Source: Mesobacillus campisalis (GTDB taxonomy: Bacteria > Bacillota > Bacilli > Bacillales > Cytobacillaceae). Taken from it: a stretch of DNA of 64,000 nt. Below the pieces are notes generated by a model, which worked only from the letters and a program-made list of their open reading frames with translations, ran no database searches and was not told the DNA's origin. Below are positions 54,406 through 63,075 of this stretch, piece after piece. The stretch covers positions 62,001 through 126,000 of the forward strand of contig NZ_LAYY01000005.1 in the NCBI RefSeq assembly GCF_000986785.1, in the 5' to 3' direction. The position numbers were made by a program, and so were the translations under genes. How positions within the stretch are numbered: position 1 is the first letter of the stretch; each line of letters begins with the position of its first letter.

Positions 54406-55456
54406 CTGGCTGAAATCAATCTTTTCCTCCTTGATTCCAGTGTTATTGGCTTTTGCTGTTGGTTCCATTCTGATCATGATTGGGGGATATAGCCCTATTG
54501 AGGCCTATTCATCCTTGTTTATCGGAGCATTATCCAATCAAAATGCCATAATGAATACTCTGTTTGCATCCACGCCCTTGATCCTAACAGGTCTCGCAAC
54601 AGCGATTGCCTTTAAGGCAAATATTTATAACATGGGTGTGGAGGGACAGCTTTACTTAGGAGCCTTTGCTGCAGCTTACCTTGGTTTCACCTTGCAAGGT
54701 ATGCCTCCTTTTCTTCATGTGGCCATTTGTCTTGTGGGCGGAGCATTCGTCGGAATGATGTTCGCTTTAGTCCCTGCTATTCTAAAAGCTTTCTGGAACG
54801 TGAATGAAATGGTTGTCACGTTAATGCTGAACTATGCGGCTATTTTATTTACCACATATTTGGCGAGCTTCCCATTTAAAGCACCCGGAGCCTCCAACGC
54901 TACTACAGTGGACATTATGCCAAGTGCCGAGCTGCCAAGACTATTTACAGGATCCCAGTTAAACGGAGGATTTATTGTAGCGATTGGGGTTTTTGTCCTC
55001 GTTTGGATTCTAATGAAAAAGATGAAATTGGGCTATGAGATGAATTCGATTGGCCGAAATAATGAGTTTTCAGAGTATGTAGGAATGGGTGTTGCGAAAA
55101 AAATTATCCTGATCATGTCTATTAGCGGAATTGTTGCGGGACTTGCTGGAGTGGGAGAAGTGCTTGGAACACACCGGCGTTTTGTTGCAGAATTCTCACC
55201 TGACTATGGCTGGACAGGTTTGACGATTGCTTTATTAGGTAAGCACAACCCAGTTGGCGTTTTAGCAGGGGCTCTGCTTTTTGGAATCCTTAAGAACGGC
55301 GGAAGCTCAATGGAATTAATGGTTGGAGTGCCGAGATCTTTAATTGATGTGATTCAGGGATTAATTATCCTTTTCCTTGCGGTCGACTTTCTTAATAACC
55401 AAATTGGTTTGACCACAAAGTTAAAAGAACGTTTTAACAGAAGGAAGGTGGCCTAA
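54386..55456 (+). CDS. nupP: Nucleoside ABC transporter permease
   Basis: A 356-residue permease of the BPD_transp_2 family with eight to ten TM segments and the NIYNMGVEGQLYLGAFAAAY signature (about 75), plus WNVNEMVVTLMLNYAAILFT. It overlaps nupO by 20 nt. Partner of nupQ. Confidence 0.91.
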   Translation: MKRRKNNWLKSIFSSLIPVLLAFAVGSILIMIGGYSPIEAYSSLFIGALSNQNAIMNTLFASTPLILTGLATAIAFKANIYNMGVEGQLYLGAFAAAYLGFTLQGMPPFLHVAICLVGGAFVGMMFALVPAILKAFWNVNEMVVTLMLNYAAILFTTYLASFPFKAPGASNATTVDIMPSAELPRLFTGSQLNGGFIVAIGVFVLVWILMKKMKLGYEMNSIGRNNEFSEYVGMGVAKKIILIMSISGIVAGLAGVGEVLGTHRRFVAEFSPDYGWTGLTIALLGKHNPVGVLAGALLFGILKNGGSSMELMVGVPRSLIDVIQGLIILFLAVDFLNNQIGLTTKLKERFNRRKVA

Positions 55457-56371
55457 ATGGATGAATTGCTTCTTATTCTTCACTCCACTTTCCGAATGAG
55501 TACCCCGATTGCCCTTGCCGCGATTGGAGGTATTTTTGCCCACCGTGCGGGTGTTCTAAACGTAGCACTCGAGGGGATGATGCTGATTGGGGCCTTTGTG
55601 GGTGTCATGGCCAGCTTTCTAACAGGGAGTGTGATCATCGCTATTATTGCAGCGATCTTGTCTGCAATCATTCTAGGATATATCTTCTCCTTTTTCGGGA
55701 TCACGATGAAAGGGAATGTCATTATTACCGGTCTCGCCATAAATACCATTGTCTTGGGGCTGACGGCTTATATTCTTCAAATCTTTTTTGGTCAGCGCGG
55801 AGTATTCTCGAATCCGAAGATTGTTGGTTTAAAACCTTTAGATATACCAATTTTAAGAGATATACCAATTATTGGCGATATCCTAAATCATCATACTCCA
55901 ATGGTTTATATTAGTTTAATTTCTTTATTTGTCGCCCATTTTACTCTTTATCATACAAAATTGGGCCTTTATATCCGAACCGTAGGTGAAAAAGAGGAAG
56001 CAGCCCACTCCGTAGGGCTGCCAGTCAATCGGCTGAAGTATACCGCTGTTTTAATTGGAGCTGTTTTATGCGGACTTGGAGGAATCAATATCGCCTTGGA
56101 AAACGTGACGATGTTTGTTGAAAATATGACAACTGGAAGAGGGTTCATTGCCCTAGCAGCAATCTTCTCTGGTCAAGGTACTCCAATTGGGACATTTGTT
56201 TTTAGTTTTCTATTTGGATTTGCGGATGCCCTGCAAATCAGACTTCAGGACATCGATATTCCAGGGGCTTATATTCAGATGATTCCATTTTTGTTTATCG
56301 TCGTTGTCCTGACGATTGTAGGAATCTTTACTGTTCGTGGAAAAACTTCTAGGGGGTTCAAGAATGAGTAA
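55457..56371 (+). CDS. nupQ: Nucleoside ABC transporter permease
   Basis: A 304-residue permease of the same family with AHRAGVLNVALEGMMLIGAF (27-46), GNVIITGLAINTIVLGLTAY and GRGFIALAAIFSGQGTPIGT. The start codon is at the nupP stop. Completes the importer. Confidence 0.91.
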   Translation: MDELLLILHSTFRMSTPIALAAIGGIFAHRAGVLNVALEGMMLIGAFVGVMASFLTGSVIIAIIAAILSAIILGYIFSFFGITMKGNVIITGLAINTIVLGLTAYILQIFFGQRGVFSNPKIVGLKPLDIPILRDIPIIGDILNHHTPMVYISLISLFVAHFTLYHTKLGLYIRTVGEKEEAAHSVGLPVNRLKYTAVLIGAVLCGLGGINIALENVTMFVENMTTGRGFIALAAIFSGQGTPIGTFVFSFLFGFADALQIRLQDIDIPGAYIQMIPFLFIVVVLTIVGIFTVRGKTSRGFKNE

Positions 56372-56933
56372 AACGGCGCTGCTAGTCGTAGACATGGTTT
56401 ATGACTTTGCACACCCTGACGGAGCGGTTTATTATCCGCAAAATTCGGAAATTTTACCGCGTATTAAAAGAGTGATTGATGAATGCCGAAAGCATGATTG
56501 TTTAATCGTGTTCATGCAGCAATCTCATCGCAGGGGGAAATACGATAAGCATTTGGCGAGTGTGGCCCGCCCGAATTGCATAGAAGGCACGGGTGGAGAT
56601 GAGTTGATGCCGGAACTAGGTGTACAAGAAAATGACTTCATAATAAAAAAACGCAGGTATAGCTCCTTTTACGGCACAGATTTAGATTTGGTTTTAAGGG
56701 AGCATGGTGTACAAAGCGTAATTGTTTGCGGAACGAAAACCAATTGTTGCATCCGCGCCACCGTTAATGATGCATATCACTTAAATTATAACGTGATTGT
56801 TCCGCGTGAATGTGTGGCAACGAATGATGATACCAACAATGAAGTCCACTTATCCGACATTAACAAATATATGGGAAGCGTGCTCACGATGGAAGAGTTA
56901 TTTCAGTTGTTAAGAGGAAGGGAAAGTAAATGA
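56364..56933 (+). CDS. Isochorismatase-family cysteine hydrolase
   Basis: A 189-residue protein with the catalytic triad of the family: Asp in LLVVDMVYDFAHPDGA (about 10), Lys in KKRRYSSF (about 98) and Cys in VCGTKTNCCIRATVNDAY (about 132). Relatives hydrolyse nicotinamide, ureidoacrylate or N-carbamoyl amides. It overlaps nupQ by 8 nt. In this operon an amide on the nucleobase side is a reasonable target; specificity cannot be read. Confidence 0.85.
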   Translation: MSKTALLVVDMVYDFAHPDGAVYYPQNSEILPRIKRVIDECRKHDCLIVFMQQSHRRGKYDKHLASVARPNCIEGTGGDELMPELGVQENDFIIKKRRYSSFYGTDLDLVLREHGVQSVIVCGTKTNCCIRATVNDAYHLNYNVIVPRECVATNDDTNNEVHLSDINKYMGSVLTMEELFQLLRGRESK

Positions 56934-57886
56934 AGAAGGAGATTGATTTAATCGCTTCAGGCTATCCAAGCGTTGATTATATTATTCGGTTGAATGAAAC
57001 TCCAAAAATAGGACGCACATCGATTATCCAAAATCGGGAGCATACGGATTCCTTCTTTGGCGGCTGCAATGTAAACATTGCTTATTTATGCTCTGTGATG
57101 GACCATAAAGCCTTGCTTTCAATGCGGGTTGGTGCTGACTTTGAAAGCAGTGGGTTTAAAGGCTTTTTAGAAAGTGGGGGATTAGATACTTCTAATCTCC
57201 AGGTCATAGAAGAAGAAGTCACTTCTACCTCCAAGCTGATTCTAAATGAGGACGGGAACCATATTACCTTATTTTACCCTGGTGCGATGGACGAGAAATT
57301 TCCTGTTGACATTGATGAAGAGCTCATTCAAAAGTCTCGTCTCGGTGTGATAACGGTGGGGGAGCCCAAGTATAATTTGAGATTTGCAGATTTGTGTATC
57401 AAACACCAAGTACCATTAGTGTTTGGGATGAAATGCGACTTCCAAGCCTTCACCCCTGGAAACCTGCTTAAAATGATGCATCATAGTGAACTGATCTTCA
57501 TGAATGAGGGGGAGAAGGCGGCCCTGGAGGAAAGTTTGCCGATTCAGCGAATCGAAGACTTTCTTGATAACGGAATCACCAAACATATTATCGTGACCTT
57601 AGGAAGCGACGGAAGCAGGATTATTTCTAAACAAGATGGTGTGATTGCGGTAGAGAGGATTCCTGTGGCCAAGCCACAAGTGATTGCTGATACAACAGGT
57701 GTAGGGGATGCCTATATTGCCGGTTTCTTACATGGGTATTTGGAGGGGAAAACCGTACGGCAATGCGGTTTATCTGGCGCTATTATGTCATCCTTTATTA
57801 TCGAAAAACAAGGCTGTCTTTCAAATATTCCGACGAAAGAAGCATTTTATCAAAGATACAGAGAAAATTTTCAGGAGGATTTATAA
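56930..57886 (+). CDS. PfkB-family sugar or nucleoside kinase
   Basis: A 318-residue ribokinase-fold protein with GRTSIIQNREHTDSFFGGCN near 25, GADFESSGFKGFLESGGLDT and the catalytic DTTGVGDAYIAGFLHGYLEG (about 258). It phosphorylates a sugar, sugar phosphate or nucleoside; next to a nucleoside phosphorylase, a pentose or pentose-1-phosphate is plausible. 4-nt overlap (ATGA) with the previous gene. Confidence 0.87.
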   Translation: MKKEIDLIASGYPSVDYIIRLNETPKIGRTSIIQNREHTDSFFGGCNVNIAYLCSVMDHKALLSMRVGADFESSGFKGFLESGGLDTSNLQVIEEEVTSTSKLILNEDGNHITLFYPGAMDEKFPVDIDEELIQKSRLGVITVGEPKYNLRFADLCIKHQVPLVFGMKCDFQAFTPGNLLKMMHHSELIFMNEGEKAALEESLPIQRIEDFLDNGITKHIIVTLGSDGSRIISKQDGVIAVERIPVAKPQVIADTTGVGDAYIAGFLHGYLEGKTVRQCGLSGAIMSSFIIEKQGCLSNIPTKEAFYQRYRENFQEDL

Positions 57887-58645
57887 ATGACTTTAGAAAA
57901 AACCCTTTATTTACAATCGACGGAAAAGGATATTGCAAAGTACGTTATTTTTTCTGGTGATCCAAGACGGGTGGAAAGAATCATCACTCTGATGGATGAT
58001 GTGGAAAAGGTTGCTGTTAGCCGTGAGTACCATACGTATACAGGTTATTATCAAGGGGTCCGTGTAACAGTGACTTCAACCGGAATCGGTGGACCGTCGG
58101 CAGCAATTGCACTTGAAGAAATGTATGAATGCGGCATGGAAGTCGCAGTGAGACTTGGAACCGTAATGGGCTTAAAATCTAACCTCGGTAAATATATCAT
58201 CCCTAAAGGAGCAATGAGGAAGGAAAAGACCAGTCATACGTATGTGGATTCGTCCTTCCCGGCTGTGGCTGATTATGATCTTGTTGCTTGTATGAATGAG
58301 AGTGTATCAACCAATGAAAGAGAATATGAGAATGGAATCGTCTGCACCATGGACGGATATTATACCGAAATGAAAGAATCGAAGCTGTCTCGTGAAATGG
58401 GCCGTGACATTCCTGGCGAAATTGCTGAATTGCACAAATATAATATTTCTGGAATTGATATGGAATCAGGGGTCGTCCTTACTTTGGCCAACTTAATGGG
58501 AATCCGTGGCTGTGTGGTGACCTTAACAACTGTATTGGATAATTTAAAAGATATGCTTAAAGATGACTTCCGTGTTGATGAAGAAATGATGCTGGCTAAA
58601 ATTGTTCTCGATGGTTTAGTAATTTTTAATAAAAAAGGACTGTGA
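57887..58645 (+). CDS. Nucleoside phosphorylase (PNP/UDP family 1)
   Basis: A 252-residue protein with IFSGDPRRVERIITLMDD (phosphate loop, about 20), TSTGIGGPSAAIALEEMYEC (about 63), VRLGTVMG and the SGIDMESGVVLTLANLMGI segment whose Glu contacts the ribose. It resembles uridine phosphorylase more than trimeric PNP. It would release the base and a (deoxy)ribose-1-phosphate from the imported nucleoside. Confidence 0.87.
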   Translation: MTLEKTLYLQSTEKDIAKYVIFSGDPRRVERIITLMDDVEKVAVSREYHTYTGYYQGVRVTVTSTGIGGPSAAIALEEMYECGMEVAVRLGTVMGLKSNLGKYIIPKGAMRKEKTSHTYVDSSFPAVADYDLVACMNESVSTNEREYENGIVCTMDGYYTEMKESKLSREMGRDIPGEIAELHKYNISGIDMESGVVLTLANLMGIRGCVVTLTTVLDNLKDMLKDDFRVDEEMMLAKIVLDGLVIFNKKGL

Positions 58646-58650
58646 TTAAG

Positions 58651-59442
58651 ATGAAGAAAGTGCATCACTTATTTCAAAATCAAAAAGCAGTTATTGGCAT
58701 GGTTCACTTGCTTCCGCTTCCAGGCACGCCAATGTTTGCCGGCGATGTCCAGGCGATTTATGACCAAGCTCTATTGGATGCAAAGACACTTGAAGAGGGC
58801 GGGGTTCATGCTTTAATGATTGAAAATTTTGGTGATATGCCATATAAGAAAACGATAGAAATCGAGCAAGTAGCGGCGCTGGCAGCCGTTTCTGCAGTGG
58901 TTAAGCAGCAGACGGATCTGCAAATCGGCATTGATGCGGCGTTTTGTGATTATAAAGCGGCAATCAGCATTGCACAAGCTGTTCAAGCTGATTTTGTCCG
59001 CTTGGCTGTGTTTGTGGATACTGTGGAAAGCTTTAACGGAATTATGGAACCATGCGCGGGCGAAGCATTGGCTTACCGGAAAGCAATAGGCGCAAATCAT
59101 GTGGGCATTTTGGCAGATGTACAAGTGAAACATGCTCATATGCTTGTTCCTTCTGTTCCGATTGAGGAATCGGCAAAGGTTGCTGTGAGCTGCATGGCTG
59201 ACGGAATTATTGTAACAGGAACCCATACAGGCGGAGAAACTCCGTTGGATTCGATTAAACGCGTAAAAGCTGTGGTCGATTGTCCAGTGATTATTGGAAG
59301 CGGCGTTTCTGCAAAGAACATTAAAGAACAATTATCCATAGCGGATGGTGCGATCGTAGGGTCAAGTTTAAAGAGTACAAGTGATCCAGCATCACCGATT
59401 GATTTAGAAAAGGTTAAAAGTTTGGTAGAGAATATTTACTAG
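58651..59442 (+). CDS. BtpA/SgcQ-family TIM-barrel protein
   Basis: A 263-residue protein with AVIGMVHLLPLPGTPMFAGD (13-32), EEGGVHALMIENFGDMPYKK, DAAFCDYKAAISIAQAVQAD and GIIVTGTHTGGETPLDSIKR. The family is named for cyanobacterial BtpA and E. coli SgcQ; its reaction is unknown. Conserved acidic residues at strand ends suggest sugar-phosphate chemistry. ATG at 58651 preferred over GTG 58642. Confidence 0.85.
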   Translation: MKKVHHLFQNQKAVIGMVHLLPLPGTPMFAGDVQAIYDQALLDAKTLEEGGVHALMIENFGDMPYKKTIEIEQVAALAAVSAVVKQQTDLQIGIDAAFCDYKAAISIAQAVQADFVRLAVFVDTVESFNGIMEPCAGEALAYRKAIGANHVGILADVQVKHAHMLVPSVPIEESAKVAVSCMADGIIVTGTHTGGETPLDSIKRVKAVVDCPVIIGSGVSAKNIKEQLSIADGAIVGSSLKSTSDPASPIDLEKVKSLVENIY

Positions 59443-59458
59443 GAAGGACCTGATTAGT

Positions 59459-60637
59459 ATGTTACCAATGAGACCAATGAAACTAGGCGGAGAATATATC
59501 ATTTTCGGAGAAAACGCTCTGGAATACTTAACCCAGCTTGAAGGTGATAAAAAAAGGGCACTTATTGTTCTTGGAGGATCCTCTGTTCAAAAGTCTGGTT
59601 ACTTAACAAAAATAGAAAATTACTTAACATCAGCGGACTTTACAATTGATTATTTTACAGGCGTTGAACCTGATCCTTCATTTAATACCGTACAAAAGGG
59701 TGCACAAAAGATGGTGGAATTTGGGCCTGATTGGATTATTGCAGTTGGCGGCGGATCCGTGATGGACGCAGCAAAAGCGATGTGGATCTATTATGAACAT
59801 CCACAATTGAAAACCCTTGAAGAAATTTCACCGCCGAATAAAATCCCTGCTCTGCGTAAGAAGGCAAAAATGGCTTGTATCCCTACGACAAGCGGTACCG
59901 GCAGTGAAGTGAGCCGCTCGGTTGTAATTACTGATACAGAAACACATATTAAACATGGAATCGGCGATATGGAAATGATGCCGGATATTGCGATTTTGGA
60001 GCCGGGCATAACTGCTTCCGTTCCCCCAAAATTTACTGCGGCAACTGGGATGGATGTATTGACCCATGCGTTAGAAGCGCTAGTGTCAAAAAGAGCAAAC
60101 ATTGTTGCTGATACGATGGCAGAGAGAGCAGCAATTGATGTATTTACCTATTTACCAGCTGCATATAAAGAAGGCAATGATTTAGTGGCTAGAGAGAAAT
60201 TGCTCCTTGCCTCCTGTTTAGCAGGAATGGCCTTCACCAATGTTTCATTGGGTATTGTACACAGCATTGCCCATGCAGTAGGCGGAAAGTTTGGTGTGCC
60301 GCACGGCCTCGCGAATGCGATTATTCTACCTTATGTAATTGAATTTAATTCCCAGGATGAAAAGGCTGCTGAAATCTACCGTCAGTTTGCGGAAAAAGTA
60401 GGTCATGAGGATTTGGCCCAAGCTGTTCGGGATTTAAATGAAATGCTAGAAATCCCTGCTCATCTAAAGGCAGAGATTGAAAAGGATGAGGAGTTTGAGG
60501 CAGCGATTCCAGAGCTAGCTGAGCTTGCTAGCAAGGACGGCTGCACAAAAACAAACCCAGTGATTCCGGATGTGGACGGATTTAAAGAGCTAATCGCAAC
60601 GATTTATTACGGTACAAAAATAGGAGTTCAATTATGA
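59459..60637 (+). CDS. Iron-containing alcohol dehydrogenase
   Basis: A 392-residue group-III Fe-ADH with WIIAVGGGSVMDAAKAMWIY (about 95), IPTTSGTGSEVSRSVVITD (about 140), TGMDVLTHALEALVSKRANI with metal ligands Asp and His, and HSIAHAVGGKFGVPHGLANA with two further His. It reduces an aldehyde or ketone with NAD(P)H, or the reverse. In this operon it may process the aldehyde from cleavage of a sugar phosphate. Confidence 0.9.
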   Translation: MLPMRPMKLGGEYIIFGENALEYLTQLEGDKKRALIVLGGSSVQKSGYLTKIENYLTSADFTIDYFTGVEPDPSFNTVQKGAQKMVEFGPDWIIAVGGGSVMDAAKAMWIYYEHPQLKTLEEISPPNKIPALRKKAKMACIPTTSGTGSEVSRSVVITDTETHIKHGIGDMEMMPDIAILEPGITASVPPKFTAATGMDVLTHALEALVSKRANIVADTMAERAAIDVFTYLPAAYKEGNDLVAREKLLLASCLAGMAFTNVSLGIVHSIAHAVGGKFGVPHGLANAIILPYVIEFNSQDEKAAEIYRQFAEKVGHEDLAQAVRDLNEMLEIPAHLKAEIEKDEEFEAAIPELAELASKDGCTKTNPVIPDVDGFKELIATIYYGTKIGVQL

Positions 60638-61359
60638 CAAAGGTGATCTGTTATTTATCCAATGGTTTTCCATCCATCGAAAAAACACTTGAAACAGCTG
60701 ACCTATATGTGGAAGGTGGATGTGACATTATTGAAATCGACATTCCTACAGATAATCCATTTTTAGACAACGAGTTTATTGGCGGCAGAATGCGAAAGGC
60801 ATTCGAACAGAATCAAAACTATGATTATTATCTGGAAACGATCCGAAAAATAAGAGAAAAACATCCAGAACAGGAAATCCTCATTGTTTTATATGAGCAC
60901 TCCTTAAAGGATATTGGCGTGGAAAAGTTCATTGAATTTTGCCATCAGCTTCATACCGAGGATATTATTTTAGTTGGAAATGAAGACAATCAGATAAAAA
61001 ATGAATTAATGGAAAATGGAATCCGTGTATCCAGTTATATTCAATATCATTTGCCAGACGAAGAGATTGGCATGGCCAAGAATACAAATGGCTTTATCTA
61101 TCTTCAGGCAAAGTCAGTTGGCAAGGTTCGTGAAGGCTGTGAAACATTAAGGGATTGTATTGAGTATCTGCGCAATGAAGGTGTGAATCAACCCATCTAT
61201 TGTGGAGTAGGGATTTCTAATAAAGAAGATGTGGCAATGGTTTCAAATGCAGGGGGAAATGGAGCATTTATCGGAAGTGCGGTTTTGAAAAAACAAAATC
61301 AGCCAAACGAACTAGTTCACTTTATTCAGGAAGTAAAGGCAGCAACAATCAGAGGATGA
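60634..61359 (+). CDS. Tryptophan synthase alpha-like TIM-barrel protein (stand-alone)
   Basis: A 241-residue TrpA-family barrel: CYLSNGFPSIEKTLETADLY (6-25), GCDIIEIDIPTDNPFLDNEF (31-50), VGVGISNKEDV-like phosphate loop CGVGISNKEDVAMVSNAGGN. The positions of catalytic Glu49 (IIEIDIP) and Asp60 (FLDNEF) of TrpA are still acidic, but the flanking motif PFSDPxADG is changed. No trpB or other trp gene is near, so it likely performs a related retro-aldol cleavage on another phosphorylated substrate. 4-nt overlap with the dehydrogenase gene. Confidence 0.82.
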   Translation: MTKVICYLSNGFPSIEKTLETADLYVEGGCDIIEIDIPTDNPFLDNEFIGGRMRKAFEQNQNYDYYLETIRKIREKHPEQEILIVLYEHSLKDIGVEKFIEFCHQLHTEDIILVGNEDNQIKNELMENGIRVSSYIQYHLPDEEIGMAKNTNGFIYLQAKSVGKVREGCETLRDCIEYLRNEGVNQPIYCGVGISNKEDVAMVSNAGGNGAFIGSAVLKKQNQPNELVHFIQEVKAATIRG

Positions 61360-61388
61360 TTTAGCAATCCCTCCCCGGATGAATAGTG

Positions 61389-61424
61389 AGTTCAATATCA
61401 CCATGGTGGTATTGAACTTTTTTA
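61389..61424 (+). terminator. Terminator of the nucleoside operon
   Basis: GTTCAATATCACC pairs with GGTGGTATTGAAC (one mismatch allowed) and is followed by TTTTTT. Confidence 0.9.
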
Positions 61425-61499
61425 AACATTGAGGGAATGACGCTTAGTTGTTTAGTTAGGTTTATAAAAAAATATACAATTCATTGGTAAACATAGTGT

Positions 61500-61529
61500 T
61501 TGAGTTGCAATTTATGTATAAGGTAGAAT
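61500..61529 (+). promoter_or_regulatory. Possible promoter of the GntR/HutC regulator gene
   Basis: TTGAGT (61500-61505), an 18-bp spacer and TAGAAT (61524-61529), downstream of the operon terminator. Confidence 0.45.
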
Positions 61530-61566
61530 ATATGAGCAACTTATAAAATACACGATAGATCAGTGA

Positions 61567-62319
61567 GTGAGGAAGGAGCTGATTATAATATTCACTAGTA
61601 ATGTTCCATTATATTTACAATTAAAAGAAAAAATCATAAAACTAATAGAAGAAAATGAGTTAAAAGTGAACGAGGCCATCCCTTCCGAGCCAATGTTAAT
61701 GGAAGAGTACGGTTTAAGTCGTACTACAGTTAGGAAAGCACTAGATGAATTGGTAAATGAAGGATATCTATTTAGGGTACATGGGAAAGGTACTTTTGTG
61801 GAAGGTAGAAAGGTTGAACAAGGCCTGGTGAATCTAACTAGTTGTACCGAAGATATGAGAAACATGGGGCTATCGGCTCGATATGAATTATTAAATCAAC
61901 AGATCATGCTGGCCACATCAAGTCTCAGAAACAATTTGAACATGCTTAGTGAAGGAAAAGCCTTTCATATCGAAAGGATTATGTACGGAAATGAATCACC
62001 TGTTAACGTGACAAAAAGTTATATACCCTATGATTATGTACAGGGGATTGAGCGTTTCAATTTTGAAAAGCAGTCTTTATATAAAGTTTTGGAAGAAGAA
62101 TACAATATCACCATTCTCGGTGGGGTTAGAAGTTTTGAGGCGGTTGTAGCCGATGAAGAAACAGCTAAAAAATTGAGTATAGATGTAGGAATGCCACTAA
62201 TAAAATTTGAAGGGCAAGTAAAAGGAAAACTCTCAGATGGTTCGGTCGTTCTGATTGAATACTTTCAAACTCATTATCGAACCGATCAAGTCAAATTTTA
62301 TATTGATCAATTTAGGTGA
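61567..62319 (+). CDS. GntR/HutC-family transcriptional regulator
   Basis: About 245-250 residues. The wHTH domain (about 10-75) has NVPLYLQLKEKIIKLIEEN and EYGLSRTTVRKALDELVNEG, and the C-terminal UTRA effector domain (about 95-245) closes with SVVLIEYFQTHYRTDQVKFY. It probably represses the nucleoside operon just upstream, responding to a phosphorylated sugar. The start is unusual: GTG 61567 has no good ribosome site, while AAGGAG (61573-61578) points to ATA codons at 61585 or 61588. Confidence 0.86.
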   Translation: MRKELIIIFTSNVPLYLQLKEKIIKLIEENELKVNEAIPSEPMLMEEYGLSRTTVRKALDELVNEGYLFRVHGKGTFVEGRKVEQGLVNLTSCTEDMRNMGLSARYELLNQQIMLATSSLRNNLNMLSEGKAFHIERIMYGNESPVNVTKSYIPYDYVQGIERFNFEKQSLYKVLEEEYNITILGGVRSFEAVVADEETAKKLSIDVGMPLIKFEGQVKGKLSDGSVVLIEYFQTHYRTDQVKFYIDQFR

Positions 62320-62408
62320 AGCTTTCGATACACTTAAGCGAGGAAGGATATCAACTCGTCGCAAAAGAATTTTGGAAGGCGATTAAAAAGAAGTAGGAAG
62401 TATATGAA

Positions 62409-62442
62409 TGGGAAGGCCAAATTCAGGCCTTCCCGTCTTTTA
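62409..62442 (+). terminator. Terminator after the GntR/HutC gene
   Basis: GGGAAGGCC pairs with GGCCTTCCC (loop AAATTCA) followed by GTCTTTTA. Confidence 0.88.
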
Positions 62443-62494
62443 TTTCGGGCTTGCTCGGGTGGGTTCCAGGTTGAGCCAGATGGAGTCTTTAAAA

Positions 62495-62765
62495 TAACCA
62501 AGTGGAAAACATATGCATCTCATTCTTGACAGAGGGTGTCGAAACTTGGAAGGCAGCGAAAAAAGCATCATTATGGCCTACTAATCAAACGTTTGATTAA
62601 AGTCGGCTTGATAGATTAACCTTGGTGAAGGGTGGCATCGAAGTTAATTTGGGGAACGGGAGTTAAGGGCGTTTTCGGTTGTACATGTACTGAATCGATT
62701 GGTGTCAAAGTGTGTTAGTGAATCAGGGGACGGTTCTCGTGATCTATTGGCTTACTGAAAGTGAT
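62495..62765 (+). repeat. Long dispersed repeat R2, copy 2
   Basis: It matches 50205-50470 over about 270 bp, including GAAAAAAGCATCATTATG, CTAATCAAACGTTTGATTAA and AAGGGTGGCATCGAAGTTAA, and ends with GGGGACGGTTCTCG. No intact ORF is shared. The 62320-63075 gap otherwise contains the terminator and the regulator repeats. Confidence 0.85.
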
Positions 62766-62883
62766 GCTCTATACCCACTCTAGAAAAGTATTTACAAAAA
62801 AATAAGTTTACTATTGAATTTTTAATTGTTAGAATATTCATTAAAGAGGTCTAATATCATTAGGTTAAGCTTTTTTAGGAAAA

Positions 62884-63034
62884 TTGGTCAGGCAGCTATA
62901 CCGTAGGATTAGGTAACAGTAAGATTTTTACGGGTAAATTTTTTGTGGAATTGGTCAGGCAGCTAAACCGACTAATTTTTTAATTGAGCTATGTCTGTGT
63001 ATTTTTTTATAAAATTGGTCAGGCAAGTAAACCA
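62884..63034 (+). promoter_or_regulatory. Three direct repeats upstream of the FadR-type regulator gene
   Basis: TTGGTCAGGCAGCTATACCG (62884), TTGGTCAGGCAGCTAAACCG (62951) and TTGGTCAGGCAAGTAAACCA (63015) are nearly identical 20-mers 67 and 64 bp apart. Each is a partial dyad (TTGGT...ACCG/A). They end about 40 bp before the start codon of a FadR-like protein, so they are good candidates for its autoregulatory operators. Confidence 0.75.
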
Positions 63035-63075
63035 GTTCCATCCTTGAATAAGTAAAGATTGGGTAGGTGTACATT

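Noticed and set aside
58813-59331. 172-aa minus-strand ORF opposite the BtpA gene
   Set aside because: Cys/His/Asn-rich antisense frame without a ribosome site.
60634-61359. A true tryptophan synthase alpha subunit (trpA)
   Set aside because: No trpB or other trp genes are near, key motif residues around the active site differ, and the gene is embedded in a nucleoside operon.
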